Positions 1 to 7,683 of a DNA stretch of 13,501 nucleotides are shown here, one piece after another; within the stretch, counting starts at the first letter, position 1; each line of letters starts with the position of its first letter. The translations under genes were made by a program, and so were the position numbers. This stretch comes from WRIS01 sp031549175. Its GTDB lineage: Bacteria > Actinomycetota > Coriobacteriia > Coriobacteriales > Eggerthellaceae. The stretch lies in NCBI GenBank assembly GCA_031549175.1, contig JAVBQH010000018.1, forward strand, positions 1 to 13,501, read 5' to 3'. A model generated the notes under the pieces. The model searched no databases and had not been told where the DNA came from. It saw only the letters and a program-made list of their open reading frames with translations.

Positions 1-369
1 CCTCTTGGCGTCGAGGGCCTCCTTCGAACAGAAGCAGGGATAGACGGCGTCCCTTTTCTTCAAAGCGGCAAGGGCCTCCCGGTAGCCTTCCCCGCGCTGC
101 GATTGGAAATAAGGCCCCGCCCCGCCCCCGGTCTCAGGGCCTTCGTCCCAGTCAAGCCCCAGCCACTTCATGGCGTCGAGGATCACCCGGGTGTTCTCTT
201 CCGTGGAGCGCTCGGGATCGGTGTCCTCAATCCTCAAGATGAAGCTGCCGCCGCACGAGCGCGCGAAGGCCCAGTTGTATATTGCGGTCCGTGCGCCGCC
301 GATATGGAGCTGCCCTGTCGGCGAGGGGGCGAAGCGGACGCGGACCTGCGGGTTGCTTTGAGTTGTCAT
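1..369 (-). CDS. gltX: Glutamyl-tRNA synthetase, N-terminal part (cut by window edge)
   Basis: Charges tRNA(Glu), and in organisms lacking glutaminyl-tRNA synthetase also tRNA(Gln), with glutamate in the cytoplasm. The minus strand gives 123 codons from an ATG at 369-367. They contain the class I synthetase start FAPSPTG (residues 13-19) with HIGG (22-25), followed by the TAIYNWAFAR and LRIEDTDPERS segments. A CFC (CxC) near residue 113 matches the zinc-type cysteine pair of many GluRS. The rest of the gene, including the KMSKS loop, lies beyond position 1, so completeness cannot be judged. The start ATG overlaps the TGA stop of the upstream membrane protein as ATGA (366-369), which suggests translational coupling. 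A purine-rich stretch lies further upstream, but a well-spaced Shine-Dalgarno site is not obvious. The family call is very secure. Confidence 0.96.
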   Translation of the reverse strand, partial: MTTQSNPQVRVRFAPSPTGQLHIGGARTAIYNWAFARSCGGSFILRIEDTDPERSTEENTRVILDAMKWLGLDWDEGPETGGGAGPYFQSQRGEGYREALAALKKRDAVYPCFCSKEALDAKR

Positions 370-1190
370 AGGCGATACTTTCTTCTTCCTTTTATCAGCC
401 AACCTATAATAAGGCATAGGAGGGACGCAAGGCACGAGCTGACCAGCCAAACGACCCCCATTCCTATCCAAAAGCCCTCGGGGTACATACGGATCAGCAG
501 CGAGTTCGCAGGGAATGTCCAGGTTCCGTTCGCAAAGAACAGGGAATGGAAGAAGGCGAAGAACCCGTTGAAGTCAAGCACCACCCAAAGCGCCAGGAGT
601 ATGAACAAGACGAGCACGGCCGCGGCAGAGCACATAAGCGTCTTCCCGAGCTTGCGCCTGCCTCCCAGCAGGCCGATCAGGACGCATCCGAGAAGGGCAG
701 CGGCCATCACGACTGCAAGTGCGATACGTGTGGTGCTGACCACCTGGTAGACGTCGTCCAGATGGGAGAGTGCGCTGTCGGGCAGCGCCACCGTGTCAGA
801 CGATGCCATCAGGCCTTTGACAACCTCGTCGGTGCTGACGGCGCCCGCATCCAGCAATCGTGAGAGCGCAGCATCGGTGATGCCGCCCCCCGCGACCACC
901 TCCGCCGCGATCTCGTAGAGCGCCTGCTGCAACGATGCGCGGCTGTGGCTGCCTACCGTGTAGTCCTGCGTGGCCAAGGCGGCCTTCACCATGTCCTCCT
1001 GGGAAAGGGGCGAGCCCTGCCATTGGCTGTAGCCGGTAGAAAGGGCCGCGGTCGTCTGCGGAAGGCAGCAGACGAAAAGACCCGCTCCAACGAGCCCTGC
1101 TGCAAGGCAGAGAGTGGTGACGAGGCGGACGATGCCGGTGAAGAGGCCGCCGCGTTCCGCCTTGCCCGATGCTTGGACGTTTTTGCCCAT
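366..1190 (-). CDS. TIGR01906/DUF1461 family integral membrane protein
   Basis: A predicted polytopic membrane protein of 274 residues with unknown biochemical role. One hydrophobic segment lies near residues 17-43, and three more lie near 155-176, 185-205 and 241-266. Between the first and second is a roughly 110-residue polar, mostly helical region. The stretch at about 206-240 (FFAFFHSLFF, then W.FP...LI..YPEGFW) is the DUF1461 signature as I remember it. The C-terminus is basic (KGRRKYRL), consistent with a cytoplasmic end. I chose ATG 1190 over an in-frame TTG at 1208, because the TTG would overlap the upstream gene's stop and has no better ribosome site. The gene lies 5 nt after the ATP-grasp gene and overlaps gltX by 4 nt, so it sits inside an operon. 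The linkage gives no clear clue to function. Confidence 0.8.
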   Translation of the reverse strand: MGKNVQASGKAERGGLFTGIVRLVTTLCLAAGLVGAGLFVCCLPQTTAALSTGYSQWQGSPLSQEDMVKAALATQDYTVGSHSRASLQQALYEIAAEVVAGGGITDAALSRLLDAGAVSTDEVVKGLMASSDTVALPDSALSHLDDVYQVVSTTRIALAVVMAAALLGCVLIGLLGGRRKLGKTLMCSAAAVLVLFILLALWVVLDFNGFFAFFHSLFFANGTWTFPANSLLIRMYPEGFWIGMGVVWLVSSCLASLLCLIIGWLIKGRRKYRL

Positions 1191-1195
1191 ATCTC

Positions 1196-2569
1196 TTAGT
1201 GCTCGCAATCAACCCAGATGGTGGCAGCCGTCATACCTTGCATATCCTTTGATATGGTGGGCAGGGGCCCCATGCGGGAGAACACGCCGGCAAACCTGCC
1301 GTTGTAGAGGTAGAGGCCCTGGAGGTTGTTGTACAAGGCCCCCTTGCAGCCCACCTCTTCGTCGGAGAGGCCTTCGATCCCCGCGTCAGGCGGCAGCGTC
1401 CAGGTCTTGAAGGGGGTGCAGTAACGCTGCACAAGGAAGGGGTAGCCTGCCGCGCTGTCTGCGAAGCGGTCGATGAGCCCCTCCCACTCCTCTTGGCTCC
1501 AGAAGCTTCCCGCATATACGTTGTCGGCGCCATAGTGGTCGGTAGGCTTGATGATCCAGAGGTCTTTCTCGGCCTTTATCTGGTCGAGGTCCACCACCGT
1601 GCTGTCAAGGAAGGCGGTGTAGGGAACCGTCTCGCAAATGAAACGGACCTCTTCTTCGGTGAGGAAGCTTTGGGTCCGCCGGTCGTGGAGGACCTGGAAA
1701 ATCTGCTTGTCATGCACGAGGTGGCCTGCGAAACTCCCGATGAGGGCAACTTTTTCGGCACGTACGGCCTCGATGAGGGGTTGGGATCCGTCCCAGAACT
1801 CGACGATGTCGTTGGTGACGCTGCGTCGCCAGATGGCATCGATACGGCCTCCTGAGCCGTCGACCAGGACTGTTCCGTCAAACACCAGGTCGCGGACGTC
1901 GCATATCGTACAGGGGAAGCCGTGCTTCTCGAAGAGTCCCTGGTATATCTTGAACTCGTCGATGACGGCGTTTTCGAGGAAATCGCAGATTGCGAATCGG
2001 GGGCTCTCGATGCGATGCTCGTAGCTTTCATAGATCCGGATGAACTCGCCGACCCATGACTCGAAAAGCTCGGCGGGCCGCGTGCTGTGCCGTTCGGAGA
2101 ACAGCCTGAAGCTCTCAGACGATGAGATCGAGGCCACGATCTCGCGATCCTCGTTCATGCCTGAGGACCCGTCGGCGTTGAACTCGCAGAAGGCGGCAGT
2201 GAGGCTTTCCTCGTCAAGGAAGACGTCGACTCGGGCAAAGGGAAGCAGGCTGTCGTAGCCGCGGGGAAGGAGTATCAGGTCACGCAGGCGCTCGTCTATG
2301 GAAAAGACGCTGCGGTATGCGGGGTCTTCCAGATAGCGTTCGATCACCTTGCAAAGGATCTGATGGGTGGTCTCGGCGTAGTGCCTGAAGGCCTCATAGG
2401 TGTCGGCGTTGTAGAGCCGTGGCACGAAGCTTGCGTCGACGACCTCGTGGTGGCAGATGGCGGTGGACCGCTGCATGTAGCCATAGGCAGCGCGACGTCC
2501 TTGGACATCGCCTTGGAGCCCGTCCATTATCGCGAAGTACTCGTGCGTATAGGAGGCGTTGTCGGTCAT
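1196..2569 (-). CDS. Circularly permuted ATP-grasp protein, glutathionylspermidine synthase-like
   Basis: A 457-residue protein resembling the ATP-grasp ligase domain of glutathionylspermidine synthase (GSP_synth type). These enzymes join a carboxylate to an amine using ATP. Visible motifs are FNADGSSGMNED (130-141), matching the family's acidic E.N.D loop, DAIWRR (about 244-249), and IIKPTDHYGADNVYAG (339-354), matching the lysine and glycine-rich ATP-binding loop. No amidase domain is fused, and no glutathione or trypanothione pathway gene is nearby, so the substrate is unknown. Coriobacteria are not known to me as glutathionylspermidine producers, so a peptide or small-molecule ligase role is as likely. 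The ATG at 2569 has AAAGGG 5 nt upstream. An in-frame TTG at 2590 is disfavoured. It is the first gene of the minus-strand run, transcribed away from metK. Confidence 0.75.
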   Translation of the reverse strand: MTDNASYTHEYFAIMDGLQGDVQGRRAAYGYMQRSTAICHHEVVDASFVPRLYNADTYEAFRHYAETTHQILCKVIERYLEDPAYRSVFSIDERLRDLILLPRGYDSLLPFARVDVFLDEESLTAAFCEFNADGSSGMNEDREIVASISSSESFRLFSERHSTRPAELFESWVGEFIRIYESYEHRIESPRFAICDFLENAVIDEFKIYQGLFEKHGFPCTICDVRDLVFDGTVLVDGSGGRIDAIWRRSVTNDIVEFWDGSQPLIEAVRAEKVALIGSFAGHLVHDKQIFQVLHDRRTQSFLTEEEVRFICETVPYTAFLDSTVVDLDQIKAEKDLWIIKPTDHYGADNVYAGSFWSQEEWEGLIDRFADSAAGYPFLVQRYCTPFKTWTLPPDAGIEGLSDEEVGCKGALYNNLQGLYLYNGRFAGVFSRMGPLPTISKDMQGMTAATIWVDCEH

Positions 2570-2694
2570 GTTTGCCCTTTCTGTAAGCAATCTGCAAGCT
2601 CTATCTAAAAAAGTGTATCATTATCCTAAAACATGAATCACGTGACAGCGCCTTGAGAGCAAAGACACTACATTAATTAAGGAGAGCGGATACC
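2570..2694. promoter_or_regulatory. Divergent promoter region between the ATP-grasp operon and metK
   Basis: A 125-bp AT-richer spacer between divergent genes. Read on the minus strand, CTGTCA (2648-2643) and GATAAT (2625-2620) are separated by exactly 17 bp. This is a plausible sigma-70-type promoter for the ATP-grasp operon, with 4/6 and 5/6 matches to consensus. On the plus strand TATCAT (2616-2621) and GTGACA (2642-2647) are promoter-like, but I could not pair either convincingly, so the metK promoter is unresolved. The metK Shine-Dalgarno AAGGAG is at 2679-2684. The perfect palindrome TCACGTGA (2638-2645) overlaps the minus-strand -35 element. I see no S-box or other SAM riboswitch fold, and the metK leader would be short. 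Confidence 0.45.
2575..2580 (-). promoter_or_regulatory. Ribosome binding site for the ATP-grasp gene
   Basis: AAAGGG on the minus strand, 5 nt before the ATG at 2569. This decides the start in favour of the ATG and against the in-frame TTG at 2590, which lies upstream of the site. Confidence 0.6.
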
Positions 2695-3978
2695 ATGTCC
2701 GAAACCGAATGCGCAAAAGCCCCATCACCGTCCAGCTACCTCTTCACCTCGGAATCAGTGACCGAAGGCCATCCCGACAAGGTATGCGACCAGATATCGG
2801 ACGCCATCCTCGACGCCATCCTTGCCAAAGAGATCGAGCTCCAGTCGCAAGGCTACATCGCCCCTAACGGCGAGCCTGCAGACCCCGCCAAGGTCCGTTG
2901 TGCGTGCGAGGTCATAGCGACCACCGGGCTGGTCATGGTCACCGGCGAGATACGCACGCAGGCATACATCGACGTGCCCACCATCGTCCGGGGCGTGGTA
3001 AACGACATCGGCTACAACCGGGCGAAGTTCGGTTTCGATGGCGAGACCTGCGGTGTCATGAACACCATCCACGAACAGAGCTCCGACATCGCCCTCGGTG
3101 TGGACACCTCGTATGAGGCGCAGCACGGGCAGGCGGCAGACGACGACTACGACACCATCGGTGCCGGTGACCAGGGCATGGTGTTCGGATACGCGTGCAA
3201 CGAGACCAAGACCCTGATGCCGCTTCCCATATACCTGGCGCACAGGCTTGCCGAAGAGCTTGCGCGCGTACGCAAGGACGGCGTGATCGACTACCTTCGT
3301 CCAGATGGGAAGACCCAGGTGAGCGTTCGCTATGTCGACGGGCGGCCGACCCAGGTGGAAAAGGTGCTCATCTCGGCGCAGCACTCCGAGCATGTCGACC
3401 ATGAAACGATGAGGAACGACATCATCATGTACGTCATAAAGGTCGTGTTCGCCCGCGAAGGCGTGGCTGTATCTGACGACCTCGAGATCCATGTCAACCC
3501 GACGGGACGCTTCGTCATCGGCGGGCCCATGGGGGATTCCGGCCTGACCGGAAGGAAGATTATCGTCGACACCTATGGTGGCATGGGGCGCCATGGAGGC
3601 GGCGCGTTTTCCGGCAAGGACTGCACCAAGGTCGACCGCTCCGCCGCGTATGCCGCCCGCTGGGTGGCGAAGAACGTCGTGGCCGCAGGCCTGGCCGACC
3701 GGTGCGAGATCCAGATCGCCTACGCGATCGGCATGGCGCGGCCGGTTTCGGTGATGATCGACACCTTCAATACCAACAAGGTTCCCGATGAGGCGATCAT
3801 GGAAGCCATCGGCCAGGTCTTCGACCTGAGGCCGGGCGCCATCGTCGCCGAGCTCGACCTTCGCCGGCCCATTTACCGGGCGACGGCCGCCTATGGCCAC
3901 TTCGGACGCGAGCTTCCCGAGTTCACCTGGGAGCGGACAGACAAAGCCGAGGCTTTGCGTGCGGCAGCCGGGCGCTAG
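2695..3978 (+). CDS. metK: S-adenosylmethionine synthetase
   Basis: Makes S-adenosylmethionine from methionine and ATP in the cytoplasm. It supplies methyl groups and radical SAM cofactor, including for rlmKL and the radical SAM enzyme in this window. The protein has 427 residues. The N-terminus carries SESVTEGHPDK, with the ATP-contacting His26 and Asp28 (E. coli His14/Asp16 equivalents). The glycine-rich phosphate loop HGGGAFSGKD is at 300-309, and AYAIG followed by VDT-type strands completes the C-terminal domain. At 427 residues it is longer than the usual 380-400. The excess is a short N-terminal extension and an insertion around residues 46-64 (QSQGYIAPNGEPADP), before the conserved CACEVIATTG strand. 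The start is ATG with AAGGAG ten nt upstream. The stop is TAG, 19 nt before priA, so the two are probably co-transcribed. Confidence 0.97.
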   Translation: MSETECAKAPSPSSYLFTSESVTEGHPDKVCDQISDAILDAILAKEIELQSQGYIAPNGEPADPAKVRCACEVIATTGLVMVTGEIRTQAYIDVPTIVRGVVNDIGYNRAKFGFDGETCGVMNTIHEQSSDIALGVDTSYEAQHGQAADDDYDTIGAGDQGMVFGYACNETKTLMPLPIYLAHRLAEELARVRKDGVIDYLRPDGKTQVSVRYVDGRPTQVEKVLISAQHSEHVDHETMRNDIIMYVIKVVFAREGVAVSDDLEIHVNPTGRFVIGGPMGDSGLTGRKIIVDTYGGMGRHGGGAFSGKDCTKVDRSAAYAARWVAKNVVAAGLADRCEIQIAYAIGMARPVSVMIDTFNTNKVPDEAIMEAIGQVFDLRPGAIVAELDLRRPIYRATAAYGHFGRELPEFTWERTDKAEALRAAAGR

Positions 3979-3997
3979 ACGGCGCTGAAAATACCCC

Positions 3998-6289
3998 ATG
4001 CAGATCGCCTCGGTCATACTCGATATCCCCACCCAGGCTCTCGAAGGCGCGTTCACATACCTTGTCCCGGATGACCTGGAGGGGGCAGAGGTCGGGTGCG
4101 CCGTCCTGGTCCCTTTCGGGCACCGGATGGCCATCGGCTATATCGTAAGCCTCGGCCAACAAGGCCTTCGCGGGCTTGCGGAAGAAAAGCCCGGGCCAGA
4201 AAGGCTCAAGGCCATATCGCAGGTACTTTCGAGGCCGTACTTCGATAACTACGGCGCCCGATGCGCCCGGTTTCTCAGTGACCGCTACATAGCCCCTTTG
4301 AACGCCTGCATGCGGCTGTTCACACCGCCCGGCGGGGTGCCGCGCCTTGTCCAGTCGGGTGCCCGCTGGCGGGTGGAAGAGCCTGACATCGGGCCCGTCG
4401 ACGACCGCTGGGTCCGCCTCGGGCCTTCGGCGGCCGGCTTTACGCCCCGAAAACAGGCGGTCAAGCAGCAGGCGATACTCAATGCCCTTGCTTCGGGCGA
4501 GCTCCGTGTCGCCGAGCTTTCCATGGAGCTCGGGCCGGTGACATCGGTGCTGAATGCGCTTGCGGCGAAAGGCGTCGTCGAGATCGAGCACCGCCGCCGC
4601 ATGCGCGGCGTCATGGCGGGCGGGGTCGAAGAGGCCTTTTCCCCCAGCGCGAAGCCAAGGCTCACCGAAGGCCAGGAAAGGGCGCTTTGGGCCATCAACG
4701 CGGCACAGGACTCGGGCGCCTGCAACGTGGTCTTGGTCGACGGGGTCACCGGGTCAGGTAAGACCGAGGTGTACCTGCAGGCGATCGAGAAAACGCTCGC
4801 GCTCGGCCGCAATGCGATCGTGCTGGTGCCCGAGATATCCCTCACACCCCAGACCGTCGCACGCTTCAGGGGGCGGTTCGGAGACATGGTGGCCGTCATG
4901 CACTCGCGCATGAGCCAAGGCGAACGCTTCGACCAGTGGGACCTCATCCGCGACGGCGCGGCGCGCGTGGTCGTCGGTGCCCGGAGCGCATTGTTCTCTC
5001 CCCTTGGCGATGTGGGCCTAATCGTCATAGACGAAGAGCATGAGGGCTCGTACAAACAGGATTCTGCACCCCGCTACCATGCCCGGGATGTGGGGTATTG
5101 GATGGCCCACGAACGTGATGCGGTTCTCGTGCTTGGTTCTGCAACGCCGTCCATCGAGGCCTTGGAAAGATGCGGTCGTCTGCCGAATTGGCAGCGGGTC
5201 GAACTGCCTGCGCGGGTCAACGGAGGCCCGCTTCCCGCGATCGAGGTCGTCGATATGGCACGCGAGTTCAGCGGCGGGCATCGATCGATGTTTTCCCGGA
5301 AGCTGTCGGACGCCTTGTTCGAGACCCTCGAGGCCGGCAGGAAGGCCGTCTTGCTGTTGAACCAGAGGGGGTTTGCCAGCTTCCTCTTATGCCGCGACTG
5401 CGGATTCGTGCCGGAGTGTGCATCCTGCTCGACATCGCTCACCTTCCACGACCAGGGGAACACGCTTGTCTGCCACCACTGCGGCCACCGGGAGCCCGCC
5501 CCTGCGGCCTGCCCCGAGTGTGCAAGCCCTTATCTCAAGAAGTTCGGGGCCGGAACCCAGAGGGTAGAGGCGGAGCTCGTCTCCCTCCTGGAGGGCAGGG
5601 AGGCAAAGGTCGTCCGGATGGACGCCGACACCACGGGCAAGAAGGGCGCGCATCAGCGGTTGTTGGAAGAATTCGTGGTGCCGGGCCCGGCCGTTTTGTT
5701 GGGCACGCAGATGATCGCCAAAGGCCTCGACTTCGACGAGGTGGTCCTGGTCGGCGTCATCAACGCGGATACCATGCTGATGCTCCCGGACTTCCGCAGC
5801 GGTGAGCGCACGTTTGACCTTATCGAACAAGTGGCAGGCCGCGCCGGAAGGGCGCAGCATCCAGGCCGCGTGCTCGTACAGACCTATTCGGCGGAGGCTG
5901 TCGCCATCCGGTCGGCTGCAGCGTATGACCGCAAGGCCTTCCTCGACGAGGAGCTTCCAAAACGGATGATGCTGAAATACCCTCCCTATGCCCGCCTTGC
6001 AAACGTGTTGGCCTGGGGGAAGGACGAGGCCGAGGTGCGCCAGGCGGCAGAAGCCCTCGGGAAGGACCTGCAGCAGCTTGTCGCAGGACGCGAACAGGAA
6101 GGCTGGTCATGCCTGCCCGCCGTCCCCTGCGTGCTGTCCCGGCTCCGAGGGTCCTACCGCTACCATATCGTGCTGAGGTCTCCCGCGGACGCCGACATCT
6201 CCGCCTTGCTCGTGCCGTATTTCCGGCAGAGGAAGCCGCACAAGGCGGTGAGCGTCGCCGTCGATGTCGATCCCTACGATCTGTTGTGA
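3998..6289 (+). CDS. priA: Primosomal protein N' (replication restart helicase PriA)
   Basis: PriA recognises stalled or collapsed replication forks and reloads the replicative helicase through the primosome. The 763-residue protein has the usual N-terminal DNA-binding part (from MQIASVILDIP), then superfamily 2 helicase motifs: Walker A GVTGSGKT (249-256), DEEH (345-348), a GSATPS motif III, and QVAGRAGR near the end of the helicase core. Eight cysteines at about 465, 468, 474, 477, 492, 495, 505 and 508 form the two zinc sites typical of PriA. Because all helicase motifs are present, the protein is predicted to be an active ATPase, unlike the mycobacterial-type PriA that has lost them. The start ATG lies 19 nt after metK and lacks a strong Shine-Dalgarno site, so translation may depend on metK. 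It ends in TGA at 6289. Confidence 0.96.
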   Translation: MQIASVILDIPTQALEGAFTYLVPDDLEGAEVGCAVLVPFGHRMAIGYIVSLGQQGLRGLAEEKPGPERLKAISQVLSRPYFDNYGARCARFLSDRYIAPLNACMRLFTPPGGVPRLVQSGARWRVEEPDIGPVDDRWVRLGPSAAGFTPRKQAVKQQAILNALASGELRVAELSMELGPVTSVLNALAAKGVVEIEHRRRMRGVMAGGVEEAFSPSAKPRLTEGQERALWAINAAQDSGACNVVLVDGVTGSGKTEVYLQAIEKTLALGRNAIVLVPEISLTPQTVARFRGRFGDMVAVMHSRMSQGERFDQWDLIRDGAARVVVGARSALFSPLGDVGLIVIDEEHEGSYKQDSAPRYHARDVGYWMAHERDAVLVLGSATPSIEALERCGRLPNWQRVELPARVNGGPLPAIEVVDMAREFSGGHRSMFSRKLSDALFETLEAGRKAVLLLNQRGFASFLLCRDCGFVPECASCSTSLTFHDQGNTLVCHHCGHREPAPAACPECASPYLKKFGAGTQRVEAELVSLLEGREAKVVRMDADTTGKKGAHQRLLEEFVVPGPAVLLGTQMIAKGLDFDEVVLVGVINADTMLMLPDFRSGERTFDLIEQVAGRAGRAQHPGRVLVQTYSAEAVAIRSAAAYDRKAFLDEELPKRMMLKYPPYARLANVLAWGKDEAEVRQAAEALGKDLQQLVAGREQEGWSCLPAVPCVLSRLRGSYRYHIVLRSPADADISALLVPYFRQRKPHKAVSVAVDVDPYDLL

Positions 6290-6442
6290 TTCTGTAGTTA
6301 CTTTCATATTGTTAACAAAGTGAGGAGAGGCCCGGTTTTTTCGTTAACGTGGTAGAAGGTTTTGTGTTAAAGTATCAAATGCATTTTTGCGCCCAAAAGT
6401 GCTCGATATCTCGGCGATATCAACCATTTGAAAGGACAATTC
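6290..6442 (+). promoter_or_regulatory. rpoD upstream region with GTTAAC palindromes and a candidate promoter
   Basis: A 153-bp AT-rich gap. TTGTTAACAA (6309-6318) is a perfect 10-bp palindrome, and CGTTAACG (6342-6349) is a perfect 8-bp one. Their centres are 32 bp apart, about three helical turns. TTAACG (6344-6349) and TAAAGT (6368-6373) with an 18-bp spacer are a weak candidate -35/-10 pair. Closer to the gene, GATATC occurs at 6405-6410 and 6416-6421 and could form a 6-bp stem with a 5-nt loop, ten nt before the Shine-Dalgarno site. I see no convincing intrinsic terminator for priA: the run of T at about 6335-6341 has no stem before it. Confidence 0.4.
6431..6436 (+). promoter_or_regulatory. 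Ribosome binding site deciding the rpoD start
   Basis: AAAGGA six nt before GTG 6443-6445. An in-frame TTG at 6428 lies before the site and has none of its own, so GTG is the better start. Confidence 0.75.
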
Positions 6443-7675
6443 GTGACGCAAGCTTCTGAGAAAAATACCCCACAGGAAGAACTTGAGAACGCACCCGACA
6501 TCGACGAATCCATCGCTGATGAAGACGAAGGCCTCGACGAAGAACCCGAAGGTGAACCCTCTCTAGAGGAAGACCAGCCAGCTGATTCGCTTGAAGACGA
6601 GAAAATTGACCCAAATTTGAGTGATGAGGAGCTTCTCGAGGGAATCCCTGAAGAGGAACTCAAAGCAACCGTCGAAGTCCAGATGCCGCGCGTCAACAGC
6701 AAAGGCAAAGCAAAGACCCGCAAACGTGCCGCCGACACTTCGGTCACGATGCTTACCGGCGACCCTGTCCGCATGTATTTGAAGGAAATCGGCAAGGTGC
6801 CCCTGCTCACTGCCGCCGAAGAAATCGACCTAGCCATGAAGATCGAGGCAGGTGTCGAGGCTACCGAGAAAATCGAATCCGCAGAGGACGAGGGCATCGA
6901 GCTCGAGCGTCGCGAAATGCGCCGCCTCTGCCGTATCGAGCAGGTGGGGCTTGATGCCAAGCAGCAGCTTATCGAGGCGAACCTCCGCCTCGTCGTGTCG
7001 ATCGCAAAGCGCTATGTCGGCCGCGGCATGTTGTTCCTCGACCTTATCCAAGAGGGCAACCTCGGCCTCATCAGGGCGGTCGAGAAATTCGACTATACCA
7101 AGGGCTTCAAGTTCTCGACGTATGCGACCTGGTGGATCAGGCAGGCCATCACGCGTGCCATCGCAGACCAGGCTCGCACCATCCGCATCCCGGTGCACAT
7201 GGTCGAGACCATCAACAAGCTGGTCCGCATCCAACGCCAGCTCCTCCAGGAATTGGGCCGCGAGCCCACCCCGGAAGAGATCGGCAACGAGATGGGACTT
7301 TCCGCAGAACGCGTCCGCGAGATCCAAAAGATCAGCCAAGAGCCGGTATCGCTTGAGACCCCTATCGGCGAAGAGGAGGACAGCCAGCTCGGCGACTTCA
7401 TAGAAGATGACGCGGCCGTCGTGCCCCCTGATGCCGCCAGCTTCTCCATGCTCCAAGAGCAGCTCTCGAAGGTGCTCGACGGCCTCGCCGAGCGCGAGCG
7501 CAAGGTCATCGCCTTGCGGTTCGGCTTGGAAGACGGGCACCCGCGCACCCTCGAAGAGGTCGGCCGCGAGTTCGGCGTCACGCGCGAGCGTATCCGCCAG
7601 ATCGAAAGCAAGACCTTGGCGAAGCTCCGCCATCCGTCGCGCTCTTCGAAGCTGAAAGACTACCTGGAAGACTGA
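6443..7675 (+). CDS. rpoD: Housekeeping RNA polymerase sigma factor (sigma-70/sigma-A)
   Basis: Directs RNA polymerase to housekeeping promoters. The protein has 410 residues from the GTG start. Residues 1 to about 80 are low-complexity and very rich in Asp and Glu. They are followed by a basic patch (GKAKTRKR) and region 1.2 from D107 (DPVRMYLKEIGKVPLL). Region 2 (about 176-245) holds the core-binding and -10-recognising segments NLRLVVSIAKRYVGRG and YATWWIRQAITR. Region 3 begins at RIPVHMVETI. Region 4 (about 345-410) has TLEEVGREFGVTRERIRQIE, the -35 recognition helix, and ends in HPSRSSKLKDYLED, as in primary sigma factors. Only a short acidic insert lies between 1.2 and 2.1, so the large non-conserved domain of E. 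coli RpoD is absent. It ends 8 nt before rlmKL. Confidence 0.96.
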   Translation: MTQASEKNTPQEELENAPDIDESIADEDEGLDEEPEGEPSLEEDQPADSLEDEKIDPNLSDEELLEGIPEEELKATVEVQMPRVNSKGKAKTRKRAADTSVTMLTGDPVRMYLKEIGKVPLLTAAEEIDLAMKIEAGVEATEKIESAEDEGIELERREMRRLCRIEQVGLDAKQQLIEANLRLVVSIAKRYVGRGMLFLDLIQEGNLGLIRAVEKFDYTKGFKFSTYATWWIRQAITRAIADQARTIRIPVHMVETINKLVRIQRQLLQELGREPTPEEIGNEMGLSAERVREIQKISQEPVSLETPIGEEEDSQLGDFIEDDAAVVPPDAASFSMLQEQLSKVLDGLAERERKVIALRFGLEDGHPRTLEEVGREFGVTRERIRQIESKTLAKLRHPSRSSKLKDYLED

Positions 7676-7683
7676 TCGCGCAC

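Noticed and set aside
2570..2694. SAM-responsive riboswitch before metK
   Set aside because: The leader is too short, and none of the conserved SAM-I core pieces or a terminator/anti-terminator pair is visible.
2755..4134. 459-codon minus-strand frame opposite metK and the start of priA
   Set aside because: Shadow of high-GC coding sequence. metK on the other strand is unmistakable, and this frame has no recognisable motif.
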